A stretch of 64,000 nt of DNA from Deltaproteobacteria bacterium (GCA_017644045.1 JAEPMI010000002.1:1-64000), one strand, 5' to 3'. Shown: positions 28,556-38,152, counted from the stretch's first letter. The notes: generated by a model not told the origin, from the letters alone. Translations and numbers: made by a program.

Positions 28556-31401
28556 TCCGCTTCGGTGCCCCGTGGCTGCTCGCTCCCGCGCTCATCGTGT
28601 GGGCCCTCATCGTGTGGCGCGTGCGCCTGCTGCCGCGCATCTACGGCGGTCGCCGGCGATGGATCCAGGGCGCCATCGTGCTCGGTGGCCTGGCCGCGGC
28701 GCTCGCGGTCGGCGGACTCGAGATCGGCCATCGCATCGACCGGCTCGCGGTGATCTACGTGCTCGATCAGTCGCGCAGCGTCGCCGAGAGCGAGAACGCG
28801 GGTGAGGACGCGCTCCGCCAGATGCGCGACGCGGCCGGAGGCATGAGCGTGGGCGACCGCGCCGGCCTCGTGGTCGTGGGCGCCGACGCCGCGACCGATC
28901 TGCTTCCATCACCGGACCCGCCCTTCGGTACCGTCCGCGCGACCGTTCCACGGGACGCCACCGACCTCGCCGCCGGGCTTCGCCGCGCGCTCGCCGATCT
29001 CCCGGCGGAGCACGCCGGGCGAATCGTGCTGATCAGCGATGGGGTCGAGAACCGCGGCGACGCGCTCGACGTGGCCGCCGTCGCCGCCGGTCGCGGAGTC
29101 GCGATCGACGTGCTCCCGATCGAGCGCGCGCCCGCGCCGGAGGTCGCGGTCGAGCGCGTGCGGGTGCCTCGCACCGCGCGGCCCGGCGAGCCGATCGAGA
29201 TCCGAGTGGTCACGCGGGCGTCGCACGAGACACCGGCCCGCGTGCGGGTGACCCGCGGCGGAGCGACCATCGCCGAGGCGGTCACCGAGCTCCGCGAGGG
29301 CCACGACCTGCTCGTCCTTCGCGACGAAGCCCCCGACGCCGGCGTGCACCGCTACGAGGTGCTGGTCGAGCCGCTCGAAGAGGGGCTCGACGTCGGCCGC
29401 GAGAACAACGAAGGCGGCGCGTTCCTCCGCGTGACCGGCAACAGCCGCGTGCTCGTCGTCGCCGAAGAACCCGCCACCGCGCAGGCGCTGACCGCCGCGC
29501 TCCGCGCCTCCGGGATGACCGCGGAGCTGGTCGCTCCCGCGGGCATGCCGGTCGGGCTCGGCGAGCTCGCGGGCTACGACCTGCTGGTCCTCTCGGACGT
29601 GGAAGCGCGGACGTTCACCAACGATCAGCTCACGATGATCCAGTCGTACGTGCGCGACCTCGGCGGCGGTTTCCTGATGGCCGGCGCGCGCGACAGCTTC
29701 GGCCTCGGCGGCTACACGGGCACGCCGGTCGAGGACGCCCTCCCCGCGCGCTTCGATCTGCGCCAGCGGCGGGACCGGCTCTCGCTGGCGATGGTGATCG
29801 CCATCGACAAGAGCGGCTCGATGATGATGGCCGCCGGTGGCGGGCGCACGAAGCTCGACCTCGCCAACGAGGCCGCCGCTCGCTCGGCCCAGCTCCTCTC
29901 GCCCGCCGACCGCGTCGGCGTGATGCACGTGGACACGGCCGTGACCTGGACCCAATCGATGGTCTCCGTCGACGACCCGGCCGCCATCGCCGGGCGCGTC
30001 CGCGCCGCCCAGCCCGGCGGCGGCGGCATCGACGTGGACGTCGCCATGGAGGCGAGCTTCGAGGCGCTGCGCGGCGAGCAGACCCAGCTCAAGCACTTCC
30101 TGCTCTTCAGCGACGGCGAGGACTCGCAGCAGCTCGCCGGTACCCGCGAGATGGTCCGCCGCGCGCTCCGCGACCGCATCACGACCTCGATCGTCTCGAT
30201 GGGCAACGGCGTCTACACGCCGGAGCTCGAGCACCTCTCGCGGCTGGGCGAAGGGCGCTTCTACATCGTCGAGGACCTCAACGAGCTCCCGCGCATCTTC
30301 ACGCAGGAGACGATCGAAGCGAGCCGGGCCGCGCTCGTGCAGGAGCCCTTCCAGGCCGCGCCCGCGTCGCCGAGCCCGGTGCTCCGGGGCATCGACTTCG
30401 CCGGAGCGCCGGCGCTCGGTGGCTACTCGGTGGTCGACCCCCGCGCTCGCGCGGAGATCCTTCTCGAGGCGAAGGACGACGACCCGCTCCTCGCGGTCTG
30501 GCAGCACGGCGTGGGTCGCTCGGCGGTGTTCACCACCGACGTCGGTGGTGAGCTCGGTCGCCCCTGGCTCGATTGGGGCGGCTATAACGTGCTCTTCGAC
30601 CAGCTCGGCCGGAGCCTCGCGCGCTCGCCGGATCGGAACGACGCGCAGGTCAGCCTCGACATCCAGGGCGGCGTCGGTCGCGTCCGAGTCGAAGCCGTGG
30701 ACGCCGAAGGGCGCTACCGGAACTACCTGGATCTGAGCGGCACCGTCGCCGGCCCGGGCGGACGCAGCGTGGCGGTCGACCTGCGCCAGACCGGCGCCGG
30801 TCGCTACGAGGGCACCTTCGACGCGAACGCGCCCGGCCCCTACCTGGTCACCGTCGGCAACGGCGAGGGCGGTCTCGTGGGCTCGGCGGGCTCGGTGCGC
30901 CCCAGCGGGGAAGAGCTTCGCGGCGAGGGCACCGACCACGCGCTCCTCGCCCAGCTCGCGGCGCTCACCGGTGGCGAGGTCCGCGGGGCGCTCACCGACG
31001 TCTTCCGCGACCGGCCGCCGCCCGCGTGGGCGCACGACCCGATGTGGCCCTGGCTGCTGATCACCACGCTGCTCTTGATGCTGCTCTCGGTCGCGCTGCG
31101 ACGCCTGGTGCTGCCCGAGGCGCTCGTGGACCGGCTGCGTCATCCGTTCCGGCGAAAGAGGCGCGCGAAGAAGAAGGTGGCCGAGACACCGACGGGCATG
31201 ACCGCGCCGAGCGCCAAGGGCGACGGCGGTGTCGCCAGCGAGATCGCGGCGGTCGCGAGCGCCGAAGCCAGCGAACGGAGCGTCGACACGCGCGACTCCG
31301 AGCCGCCCGACGACGCGCCCCCGCCCCCGAAGGCGAAGGGGAAGGCGCAGCCCTCGTCGCTCGCGGAGCAGCTCCTCGCGCAGAAGAAGAAGAAGCGCTG
31401 A
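28552..31401 (+). CDS. Large membrane protein with two vWA domains and a glutaminase-like domain
   Basis: 949 residues, GTG overlapping the previous stop (GTGA). Two N-terminal membrane segments; first vWA (VIYVLDQSRSVAES, ~62, degenerate MIDAS); beta-rich linker; a GATase1-like region (VVAEEPATAQAL to GGGFLMAGARDSFGLGGY, ~300-390); second vWA with intact MIDAS DKSGSM (~420) and FSDGEDS; C-terminal TM (MWPWLLITTLLLMLLSVAL) and a Lys/Pro-rich cytoplasmic end. Last gene of the operon. The pairing of a degenerate and an intact MIDAS suggests structural and binding roles respectively. Confidence 0.85.
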   Translation: MIRFGAPWLLAPALIVWALIVWRVRLLPRIYGGRRRWIQGAIVLGGLAAALAVGGLEIGHRIDRLAVIYVLDQSRSVAESENAGEDALRQMRDAAGGMSVGDRAGLVVVGADAATDLLPSPDPPFGTVRATVPRDATDLAAGLRRALADLPAEHAGRIVLISDGVENRGDALDVAAVAAGRGVAIDVLPIERAPAPEVAVERVRVPRTARPGEPIEIRVVTRASHETPARVRVTRGGATIAEAVTELREGHDLLVLRDEAPDAGVHRYEVLVEPLEEGLDVGRENNEGGAFLRVTGNSRVLVVAEEPATAQALTAALRASGMTAELVAPAGMPVGLGELAGYDLLVLSDVEARTFTNDQLTMIQSYVRDLGGGFLMAGARDSFGLGGYTGTPVEDALPARFDLRQRRDRLSLAMVIAIDKSGSMMMAAGGGRTKLDLANEAAARSAQLLSPADRVGVMHVDTAVTWTQSMVSVDDPAAIAGRVRAAQPGGGGIDVDVAMEASFEALRGEQTQLKHFLLFSDGEDSQQLAGTREMVRRALRDRITTSIVSMGNGVYTPELEHLSRLGEGRFYIVEDLNELPRIFTQETIEASRAALVQEPFQAAPASPSPVLRGIDFAGAPALGGYSVVDPRARAEILLEAKDDDPLLAVWQHGVGRSAVFTTDVGGELGRPWLDWGGYNVLFDQLGRSLARSPDRNDAQVSLDIQGGVGRVRVEAVDAEGRYRNYLDLSGTVAGPGGRSVAVDLRQTGAGRYEGTFDANAPGPYLVTVGNGEGGLVGSAGSVRPSGEELRGEGTDHALLAQLAALTGGEVRGALTDVFRDRPPPAWAHDPMWPWLLITTLLLMLLSVALRRLVLPEALVDRLRHPFRRKRRAKKKVAETPTGMTAPSAKGDGGVASEIAAVASAEASERSVDTRDSEPPDDAPPPPKAKGKAQPSSLAEQLLAQKKKKR

Positions 31402-31436
31402 CGCGCTAGTTCCTGGCCCAAAACTCCGTCTTGGAC

Positions 31437-31459
31437 GGGGGATTCTGAGAAAATCCCCC
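31437..31459. terminator. Hairpin downstream of the eight-gene operon
   Basis: 8-bp stem GGGGGATT/AATCCCCC with a 7-base loop, 36 bases after the operon's last stop and between convergent genes. No T-tract follows. The rest of this 188-base gap (to 31589) holds only small GC hairpins such as GCGGC-GAA-GCCGC at 31512. Confidence 0.5.
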
Positions 31460-31589
31460 CAGTCGTCGCGAGTGAATCGCTCCTCCTTTCCCCCAAGAAC
31501 CTAAAGGTCTCGCGGCGAAGCCGCTCGGTGCGTCCTCGCGCTTCGCGCTACGTCCTCCACGCCTCTTCCGCTCGAACCCGTCTTCACCA

Positions 31590-32366
31590 TTACCGGCCGA
31601 TGAGCGGCCGGAGGTACGCGACCACGTCCTCGTCGCTCGGGACCGTTCCGGCCCTCGTGTTGTCCCCGCTGCCGTAGAACTCTTCGAGCGAGTGGCAGCC
31701 ATCGGGCATGCCGCCCGCGAGCAGCGTCTCACCGACGAGCTGTCCCGTTTGCAGCGAGAACACGCGGACCGCCCGATCGACCCGAACGCGGTGCAGCATT
31801 CGGCCCCCGTCGTACTGACACGTCTCGATCTCGCTGCGGATGTCCACGATGCAGCCGACCAACGCCGTCTGGTCCACGCGCGGTGTCTCGGGCCGCCAGT
31901 CACGGAAGGGGGCGCCGAACTCGTCGCGCATGACCTGCCCGCTTCCGCTGTAGGTGACCATCGTGTTCGGGGCCCCCGGGGTGTAGGGCATCGCGTCCGG
32001 CTGGGCGGCGCCGACCCCGGTGCAGAACGCTTCCGTGAGATCGAGCCGGCGCAGCTGCGCGCGGTACTCGACTCGCTCGTCGATGCTCCCCGAGAGCACG
32101 AACGTCAGCCCGCCCAGCGTGGCCACGCCCACGACGACACCGATGATCACACCCGTCATGCCCAGGAAGCGATGGAGCGCGAGCCCGAGGCAGACGAAGC
32201 CGACGAGCAGGAGCGGCGTGCTGATGTAGAACCAGTCGCTCGCGATGCGCATCGCCTCGTGCTCGGCGAAGGACCAGGTGATGAAGCCAGGTCCGAGAAA
32301 GACGACCGCTCCGAGGAGAGCGAGCCACGGGAAGGGACGACGGGTCACATGGCTTGTGTACGCCAT
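31590..32366 (-). CDS. Three-helix membrane protein, unknown function
   Basis: 258 residues from the ATG at 32366 (MAYTSHVTRR). Three hydrophobic helices in the first ~110 residues (PWLALLGAVVFLGPGFITW; FYISTPLLLVGFVCLGLAL; MTGVIIGVVVGVATLGGLTFVL) are followed by a ~150-residue soluble C-terminal domain with conserved-looking Cys (FCTGVG, GCIVDI, TCQYDG). No family recognised. Divergent from the four-gene envelope operon. Confidence 0.6.
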   Translation of the reverse strand: MAYTSHVTRRPFPWLALLGAVVFLGPGFITWSFAEHEAMRIASDWFYISTPLLLVGFVCLGLALHRFLGMTGVIIGVVVGVATLGGLTFVLSGSIDERVEYRAQLRRLDLTEAFCTGVGAAQPDAMPYTPGAPNTMVTYSGSGQVMRDEFGAPFRDWRPETPRVDQTALVGCIVDIRSEIETCQYDGGRMLHRVRVDRAVRVFSLQTGQLVGETLLAGGMPDGCHSLEEFYGSGDNTRAGTVPSDEDVVAYLRPLIGR

Positions 32367-32433
32367 CTGCCGGCAGCGCTGCCCACTTTTCCTCCCGTGG
32401 GCCTTCGCCTTCCCTCCTCGCCGGGCGCCGGTC

Positions 32434-33057
32434 ATGGTGGACACGATGACTGGTGGGCCCAACGCACCGATCGCGCGCGTCGCCGCGCTCATCGTGGTGG
32501 CGGTCTCCAGCTCGGCCAGCGCGCAGCCGGAAGCGACCGACCCTCCCCAGTGGTTCGTGGACGTTCAGGCCCACTCGACCTTTCTCAGCGCCCTCCTCGA
32601 CGAGGAGCCACTCCAGATGAGCTACGGGGTCTCGGGGCGGGTGGTGCGCCGCAACTCGCGCGTGGGCTGGTACCTCAGCCTCGACACCACCTGGTGGCCG
32701 AGCCTTCAGCTCGACACGGACTCCGAGGAGGAGGTCTTCGATGGAGCGGCGCAGGGCATCGTCGCGCTCACGGCGGGCATCGAGCACCCCTACTTCGGCG
32801 ATCGGATGCGCTTCCTCTTCGATGCCGGGCTCTCGGTGATGCTCCGCGACACCCGGCTCGACGATCGTGGGCGCGTGGGCACGCTGGCGAGCTTTCGGCC
32901 GGTCGGCATCCGCGTCCCCTTCGGCGACCGGCGAGCGCTGGTCATCGATCCGCTCTCCTTCACGTTGCTCCTCCCCGACCTGACGGGCATCCCGCTCCTC
33001 CTCTTCCAGTTCCGCACGGTGATCAGCGTCGAGTTCGGCGTGGGAGGCGCATCGTGA
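32434..33057 (+). CDS. Predicted outer-membrane beta-barrel-like protein A
   Basis: 207 residues from the ATG at 32434 (ATG 32446 also possible). A signal peptide (VAALIVVAVSSSASAQ) precedes an alternating polar/hydrophobic pattern of short strands (GWYLSLDTTW, MRFLFDAGLSVMLRD, FQFRTVISVEFGVG) typical of a small barrel or lipocalin-like sheet. It resembles the protein at 35212-35838 in length, strand pattern and the RPxGxR ... PLSFTLLLP block. First gene of a four-gene, fully overlapping operon. Confidence 0.6.
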   Translation: MVDTMTGGPNAPIARVAALIVVAVSSSASAQPEATDPPQWFVDVQAHSTFLSALLDEEPLQMSYGVSGRVVRRNSRVGWYLSLDTTWWPSLQLDTDSEEEVFDGAAQGIVALTAGIEHPYFGDRMRFLFDAGLSVMLRDTRLDDRGRVGTLASFRPVGIRVPFGDRRALVIDPLSFTLLLPDLTGIPLLLFQFRTVISVEFGVGGAS

Positions 33058-34154
33058 GCGTCCGAGTCGGCTGCGTTCTGCTGCTCGGCCTGCTCGCCTC
33101 GCCGGCGCGAGCGTTCACCGTCGAGAGCGGCTTCACGACCGGCTGCCACGAACGGATCACCGCTGCCGGCTTTCTCGTCTCCCGCGCGAGCTTCCCGCTG
33201 GTCGAGCCGGAGGAGCCGCCCGACGGGGAGTGGGTACGCCTGGCCGACTACCTCGCGCCCGAGACCGGCGATCTCCCGCCTCTGGAGCGTTTCATTCTGT
33301 TCAGCTTGATCGTCGGCGCCCGCGCACCCGACACCGAGGGCGGCTCCCTGACCAATCTGTCGGTCCTGCGTGCCGTGCACTCCGACCCGGAAGGCCAGTA
33401 CCCGCACTGCCTGCGAGCGGCGGACGACGACTACGACGAAGGGAACGCTTCCGCGCTGGAGGGCTGCCGCGCATCGATTCTCGAAAACCTGCGACTCGCA
33501 TTCGAGTCGATCCGAGACGAGCCGGACGAGCTGATCGAGGTCCCGCTGACGCTGGACAACTACGGCTCCTTCGACATCGACGTGAACCCTGCGGCCTACC
33601 ACTTGGGTCGGGCACTCCACGCGCTCGAGGACAGCTTCACACACACGCTGCGGACCCCCGACCTGCGGCGGGTGGTTCACGTGATGAACTACGAGGCGGC
33701 GATCGCCGGCGACCTCCACGAAGAACGAGATGGGATCGCGCACTCGAACGCGGTGGACAGCTGCGCGATCATCGCGAGCGTGACCGGTGGCGTGGTCAAC
33801 CGCGACCGCGTCTTCGCGGCGATCGAGGCGGTGGCCGACCTCATCCGCGCGTTCGTCCGGGCGATCACCGACCTGCGCGCGGGAGAGACCGACCTCACGG
33901 TGTTGGCGGCGGAGGTGGAGGCGGTGCTCCTGAAGTGGCTGCAGCTCGCCGACCCGGCCGACCTCGGAGACTTCACCGAGTGCTCCGAAGCCAACGACTA
34001 CTGTGACTCGCCCTGGCTCGAGAGCGCGCGGCTCGAGCCGGCGACGCCGGTGCTCGGATGCAGCGCCGGGCCGACGTCGCCGAGCGCGCTCGCCGGGCTC
34101 GTCTTCCTGGGCCTCTTGGCCCTCGCCCGCGCGCGGCACCGGAGGCGACGGTGA
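33054..34154 (+). CDS. Secreted zinc phospholipase C/nuclease-like protein with MYXO-CTERM-like tail
   Basis: 366 residues, GTG overlapping the previous TGA. Signal peptide (CVLLLGLLASPARA), then a helical domain with CHERIT (~31-36) and the metal-type motif HLGRALHALEDSFTHT (His183, His189, Asp193, His197), and further His/Asp in DGIAHSNAVD. The pattern recalls zinc-dependent phospholipase C and P1 nuclease, but HxxxDxxxH spacing differs from the textbook enzymes, so the assignment is tentative. The end is Cys, hydrophobic helix, then ARHRRRR: the MYXO-CTERM sorting layout for surface anchoring. Confidence 0.6.
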   Translation: MSVRVGCVLLLGLLASPARAFTVESGFTTGCHERITAAGFLVSRASFPLVEPEEPPDGEWVRLADYLAPETGDLPPLERFILFSLIVGARAPDTEGGSLTNLSVLRAVHSDPEGQYPHCLRAADDDYDEGNASALEGCRASILENLRLAFESIRDEPDELIEVPLTLDNYGSFDIDVNPAAYHLGRALHALEDSFTHTLRTPDLRRVVHVMNYEAAIAGDLHEERDGIAHSNAVDSCAIIASVTGGVVNRDRVFAAIEAVADLIRAFVRAITDLRAGETDLTVLAAEVEAVLLKWLQLADPADLGDFTECSEANDYCDSPWLESARLEPATPVLGCSAGPTSPSALAGLVFLGLLALARARHRRRR

Positions 34155-35215
34155 GCCGCTTCGCCGCTGCGCTGGTGTGGCTCCTCGCCGGGAGCTGCTC
34201 CGATCCCGAGACGATCGATCGGCTGACGGTCCGCGTGCTCTACGGAACGGACGGGCCTGGGGACGGGTCCGTCAACGACAGCGTGAACGCCGGTGTCGTG
34301 GTGGCGCGATCGGGCGCGACCTTCGAGCTCGAGGAGCTCGTGCCGGAGACCGGAGCCGAAGCGCTCGCGACGCTCGACGAGTGGATCGAGGTGTCGGGAC
34401 CGCGGGATCTCATCGTGGTGGGGTCCGCCGGCTACGCCGAGGCGATTGAGGCGCGCGAGTGCGACTTCGGCGAGACCAACATCCTGCTGGTCGACGCGTC
34501 GGTGAGCACCTGCGAAGGGCTCCGCTCGGTCAGCTTCCAGTCCTTTGCCCCCGCCTACCTCGCGGGCGTCGCAGCCATCGCGGACCCGACGCTGGCGCCC
34601 ACGGGTCGAGTCGGAATGATCGGCGGCACCGAGATTCCACCCGTTCGAGAGCTGCTCGACGGCTTCCGTGCGGGTGTGGAGGCCACCGGCGGGGAGGTCG
34701 TGGCCGAGCACATGGTCGGAGACGATCCCGAATCCGGGTTCACCGACATCGAGGCGGCGGCGGCACTGGCCGAGGAGCTCGTGGACGAAGTCGACGTCCT
34801 CTTCGTGGCCGCAGGCCGTGCGAGTCAGGGCGTGGGCAATCTCCTGGAGGAGCGCGTGCGCCGACGTGGCGTGGAGCACGTCTGGCTCGTCGGCGTCGAC
34901 ACCGATCAGTCGGTCCAGTACGGGCAGGTGACCGTCGGCAGCGTCTTGAAGCGCTTCGATGCCGTGGTGCGCGACGCGATCCTCGAGATGGTCGCGGGGG
35001 ATCTCACCTCCGGCGACGTCGTCGTCGGCTTTCGGGACCGGTACACCGAGCTCCTCCTCCACCCGCGGCGAGCGGTTCGCGTTCTCGAAGGCGACTGCGA
35101 CGAGTGCGACGCGTTCCTGCCGAGCTGCTACCGCCGCTGCACGACGCTCGACCAAAGGGTGCGGATGGCCGAGGACGCAGCCGCGACGGCCGCGGCGGAG
35201 TGGCGAGCGCGATGA
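34151..35215 (+). CDS. BMP-family (Med/PnrA-type) substrate-binding lipoprotein
   Basis: 354 residues, GTG start (GTGA overlap). Signal peptide with lipobox-like AGSC, then a periplasmic-binding-protein fold: LTVRVLYGTDGPGDGSVNDSVNAG, FAPAYLAGVAAI, GRVGMIGGTEIPPVRELLDGFRAGVEA, VDVLFVAAGRASQGV and HVWLVGVDTDQSVQYGQ are characteristic of the BMP family, which binds nucleosides for ABC import or sensing. No permease or ATPase is adjacent, unlike normal BMP systems. The C-terminus has four Cys (CDECDAFLPSCYRRC), an unusual addition. Confidence 0.8.
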   Translation: MSRFAAALVWLLAGSCSDPETIDRLTVRVLYGTDGPGDGSVNDSVNAGVVVARSGATFELEELVPETGAEALATLDEWIEVSGPRDLIVVGSAGYAEAIEARECDFGETNILLVDASVSTCEGLRSVSFQSFAPAYLAGVAAIADPTLAPTGRVGMIGGTEIPPVRELLDGFRAGVEATGGEVVAEHMVGDDPESGFTDIEAAAALAEELVDEVDVLFVAAGRASQGVGNLLEERVRRRGVEHVWLVGVDTDQSVQYGQVTVGSVLKRFDAVVRDAILEMVAGDLTSGDVVVGFRDRYTELLLHPRRAVRVLEGDCDECDAFLPSCYRRCTTLDQRVRMAEDAAATAAAEWRAR

Positions 35216-35838
35216 TCCGACCGCTCGCCCTGCTGCTGCTTCTCGTGGCACGGCCCGCCCATGCGCAGCTGGCGGACGACCCGATGGCGCCACCGCCGGA
35301 TGACTCGCCGGCAAGGAGCCAGGAGCGGTCGGGCTGGGTCGGGACCAAGGCTCACATCTCCTTCCTCTCCGACCGCATCGACCGATCGAACATCAACCTC
35401 CGGCTCGGCTACGCCCTCATGGGCGGCGTGCGCTGGGGACGCTTCGGCGTCTTCGGGCAGATCGAGCACGACGTGTGGGTCGAGACCGAGCTCGCGGTGC
35501 AGCTCGAGCGCGGGGTGCTGAGCCTCGCGGTGGGCGGCGAGTATCACTACGCCCACGACCGTGTCCGTGCGTCGCTCGCAGTCGGGATGTCGGTCCTCCT
35601 CGAGGAACAACCGCTGGACCCGGCGCCGTCCTTCGGGCTCTTCGGCGAGCTCCGGCCGACCGGGCTCCGCTGGTCCCGGGGCCGGTGGTGGACCGTTCAG
35701 CTCGACCCGATCGGTCTGGCGATCCTCGCGCCGGTGCTCCGCGAGCCGAGGCTCTTCGAGATCCAGTATCGAGCGACGCTGACGATCGAGTGGCAGTCCC
35801 CGGGTGGGCGGCGCGACCTCCGGCGGAGCTCCCGCTGA
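35212..35838 (+). CDS. Predicted outer-membrane beta-barrel-like protein B
   Basis: 208 residues, ATG overlapping the previous stop (ATGA). Signal peptide (MIRPLALLLLLVARPAHAQ), then strands (GWVGTKAHISFLSDR, INLRLGYALMGGVRWGRFGVFGQIEHDVWVE, SLAVGGEYHYAHD). It resembles protein A at 32434-33057 over its second half (RPTGLR, DPIGLAIL). Last gene of the operon, ending 3 bases from a convergent gene. Confidence 0.6.
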   Translation: MIRPLALLLLLVARPAHAQLADDPMAPPPDDSPARSQERSGWVGTKAHISFLSDRIDRSNINLRLGYALMGGVRWGRFGVFGQIEHDVWVETELAVQLERGVLSLAVGGEYHYAHDRVRASLAVGMSVLLEEQPLDPAPSFGLFGELRPTGLRWSRGRWWTVQLDPIGLAILAPVLREPRLFEIQYRATLTIEWQSPGGRRDLRRSSR

Positions 35839-35841
35839 CGC

Positions 35842-36579
35842 TCAGGTCGCGCCGAGACCGAACCAGACGGCAGTGAGGCAAGCGAAGACGACGACGACCA
35901 TCATCCACTTCTGTGGCGTGCGGATGCCGCCCTCGTCGATCCACCGCTCGCTCTCGAGGGCGCTGGCGACCGCCTGAGTCCACCGGTTCTTCCGCGGAGA
36001 CTCGTCGACGATGATCAGACCGCTCGCCGCGACCAGCGAGCCCTTGCAGGCGGTGCAGCCGAAGGTGCCCGGACCCGGCGGCGCCATCAGCTCGTGGTCA
36101 CAGCGCGGGCAGCGCGGGTCGAGCTTGCGGATCAGCGCCGTGGCGCGGCCGACCTTCTTCGCGAGCTCGCTGGTGGCGAGCCACTGGAGCGTGAAGCCGA
36201 AGGGGAGCATGACCATGACGAGGCCGAGCCCGCCGCCGAGCGCCCAGTCCGATTGGGTGGGTCGGAGCAGGCTGTGGCCGTAGGCGTAGGACCCGAGAGC
36301 GGCGCTCACGATGGCGAGGGCGAGAATGACCCAACCGGGCGCCTCCGGCCCGACGTGGGCGGACTCCACGTGGTGGTCGATGGCCTGCTGCGCCTCGGCC
36401 GGGGCGTCGAAGGGGAGCTTCTTGCCGAGCTCGAGGTCGTCGACCAGCCGCTTGGGGGCCTTGGCCTTCGCGCCACAGCGCGGGCAGTCGAATTCCCGGT
36501 GCTCGGGCTTGGCGACCAGGAGGGTCGCTTCGCACTCGAGGCACGGAAAGGAGGCCATCAGGCGGGTGGTCTCCGGCAT
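35842..36579 (-). CDS. Double zinc-ribbon membrane protein
   Basis: 245 residues from the ATG at 36579 (ATG 36558 also possible). N-terminal zinc ribbon (FPCLECEATLLVAKPEHREF then CPRCGAKAKAP), two membrane helices (~98-117, ~130-148), a second ribbon (CPRCDHEL ... GCTACKGSL) and a C-terminal helix (MMVVVVFACLTAVWFGL). MJ0042-like first ribbon. Function unknown; divergent from the POT transporter. Confidence 0.65.
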   Translation of the reverse strand: MPETTRLMASFPCLECEATLLVAKPEHREFDCPRCGAKAKAPKRLVDDLELGKKLPFDAPAEAQQAIDHHVESAHVGPEAPGWVILALAIVSAALGSYAYGHSLLRPTQSDWALGGGLGLVMVMLPFGFTLQWLATSELAKKVGRATALIRKLDPRCPRCDHELMAPPGPGTFGCTACKGSLVAASGLIIVDESPRKNRWTQAVASALESERWIDEGGIRTPQKWMMVVVVFACLTAVWFGLGAT

Positions 36580-36670
36580 CGCTCGGACCGTAGCCCATCG
36601 CACAGGGGGGACAAAGGGTGTGATGGCGCGCGTTGCGGCGAAAGGCCCCACGCTGGTATGCCCGCTCGCC

Positions 36671-38152
36671 GTGACCGAACAGCCCCCCAGTCCCAAGCCG
36701 TCCACCGCCCTCGGCCGAGCCTTCTGGATGCTCTGCACCATGGAGATGTGGGAGCGCCTCGCCTACTTCGGCATGCGCATGGTGGTGCCCATCTACATCA
36801 TGCAGGCCGACGAGCCGGGCGGGCTCCACTTCACGTCGGAGGACAAGGGCATCATCTACGCCTGGTGGTTCGTCTTCCAGTCGATCCTGCCCACCTTCAC
36901 CGGCGGCTTCGCGGACCGCTACGGCTACAAGGAGACGATCGCGTTCTCGGTCACGCTGAAGATCGTCGGCTACGTGCTGATGGCGACCCAGCGCACGTTC
37001 GCCGGGTTCTTCATCGGCACGATGATCCTCGCGATGGGCACGGCCCAGTTCAAGCCGGGGATTCAAGGCTCGCTCGCGCAGCACCTCGACGACCAGAACG
37101 CGAGCAAGGGCTGGGGCATCTTCTACTGGCTGGTGAACGTCGGCGCGATGATCGGACCGCCGCTCGCCGGCCTGCTGCGGAGCTGGGGCTGGGACTGGGT
37201 CTTCTACGGATGCGCGGGCATCGTGAGCCTCAACTACTTGATGCTCTTCACCTACACGGAGAAGAAGCACGAGAAGGTCGACGAGCGAAGCTTCCTCGCC
37301 GTCTTCGGAGAGACGCTGGTGAACTTCTTCCAGCCTCGCCTGATGACCTTCTTGCTCATCCTCAGCGGCTTCTGGCTGATGATGTACCAGCTGTGGGATC
37401 TCCACCCGAACTTCCTCACGGACTGGGTCTACAGCGGCGACATCGCGGAGACCTTCTCGCTTCCGGAGATCTGGACCGAGACGCGGGAACACGGGCTCCT
37501 GGTGAAGCAGGAGAACATGCTGAACCTGAACGCCGCGTTGATCGTCATCTTCGTCGTTCCGATCAGCATCGCGGTCGCGAAGATGCGAACGCTCAGCGCG
37601 ATGCTCGGCGGCATGATCGTGGCGACGAGCGGCATCATCGTCGCCGGCATCACGCAGAACGGCTGGATCTTCCTCTGCGGCGTCGGCCTCTTCTCGCTCG
37701 GTGAGATGCTCACCGGCCCGAAGAAGAACGAGTACCTCGGCAAGATCGCGCCCCCCGGCAAGAAGGGTCAGTACCTCGGCTACGTGAACATCCCCGTCGG
37801 CATCGGCGGCTTCGTCGGCAGCCTGATGGCGGGCTCGCTCTACGGGAGCAAGGGCGAGAAGGCGGTGCTCGCGCAGAAGTACCTGCTCGAGCACACCGAC
37901 TTCGCGGAAGGCGCGAGCTGGAACGGCGACATCGACACGCTCGCGGAGGCGGTCGGCGTGCCGCGCGAGGAGGCGTTCGCGAAGCTGATGGAAGTGATCG
38001 GCAGAAACGGCCAGGAGACCACCGACCTTCTCTGGCACACCTACCAGCCGTACACGGTCTGGTACTACTTCGCGATCATCGGCGTGGTCTCCACCATCGC
38101 CCTCTACCTCTACAACCGCGCGGCCAAGAACTGGCCGGACATGAACAAGTAG
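36671..38152 (+). CDS. POT/PTR-family proton-coupled oligopeptide transporter
   Basis: 493 residues, GTG start. The POT proton-coupling motif ExxER is present in MEMWERLAYFGMRMVVPIYI, followed by about twelve hydrophobic helices with typical MFS loops (GFADRYGYKETIAFSV, GTAQFKPGIQGSLAQHLDD, NVGAMIGPPLAGLLRSWGWDWVF). It imports di- or tripeptides or related compounds with protons. The start lies 91 bases from the divergent zinc-ribbon gene. Confidence 0.85.
   Translation: MTEQPPSPKPSTALGRAFWMLCTMEMWERLAYFGMRMVVPIYIMQADEPGGLHFTSEDKGIIYAWWFVFQSILPTFTGGFADRYGYKETIAFSVTLKIVGYVLMATQRTFAGFFIGTMILAMGTAQFKPGIQGSLAQHLDDQNASKGWGIFYWLVNVGAMIGPPLAGLLRSWGWDWVFYGCAGIVSLNYLMLFTYTEKKHEKVDERSFLAVFGETLVNFFQPRLMTFLLILSGFWLMMYQLWDLHPNFLTDWVYSGDIAETFSLPEIWTETREHGLLVKQENMLNLNAALIVIFVVPISIAVAKMRTLSAMLGGMIVATSGIIVAGITQNGWIFLCGVGLFSLGEMLTGPKKNEYLGKIAPPGKKGQYLGYVNIPVGIGGFVGSLMAGSLYGSKGEKAVLAQKYLLEHTDFAEGASWNGDIDTLAEAVGVPREEAFAKLMEVIGRNGQETTDLLWHTYQPYTVWYYFAIIGVVSTIALYLYNRAAKNWPDMNK

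Noticed and set aside
25385-31143. Antisense frames of 1023 and 744 codons opposite the vWA genes
   Set aside because: No domain, composition typical of the complement of high-GC genes, and the + strand genes have full domain content and overlapping starts.
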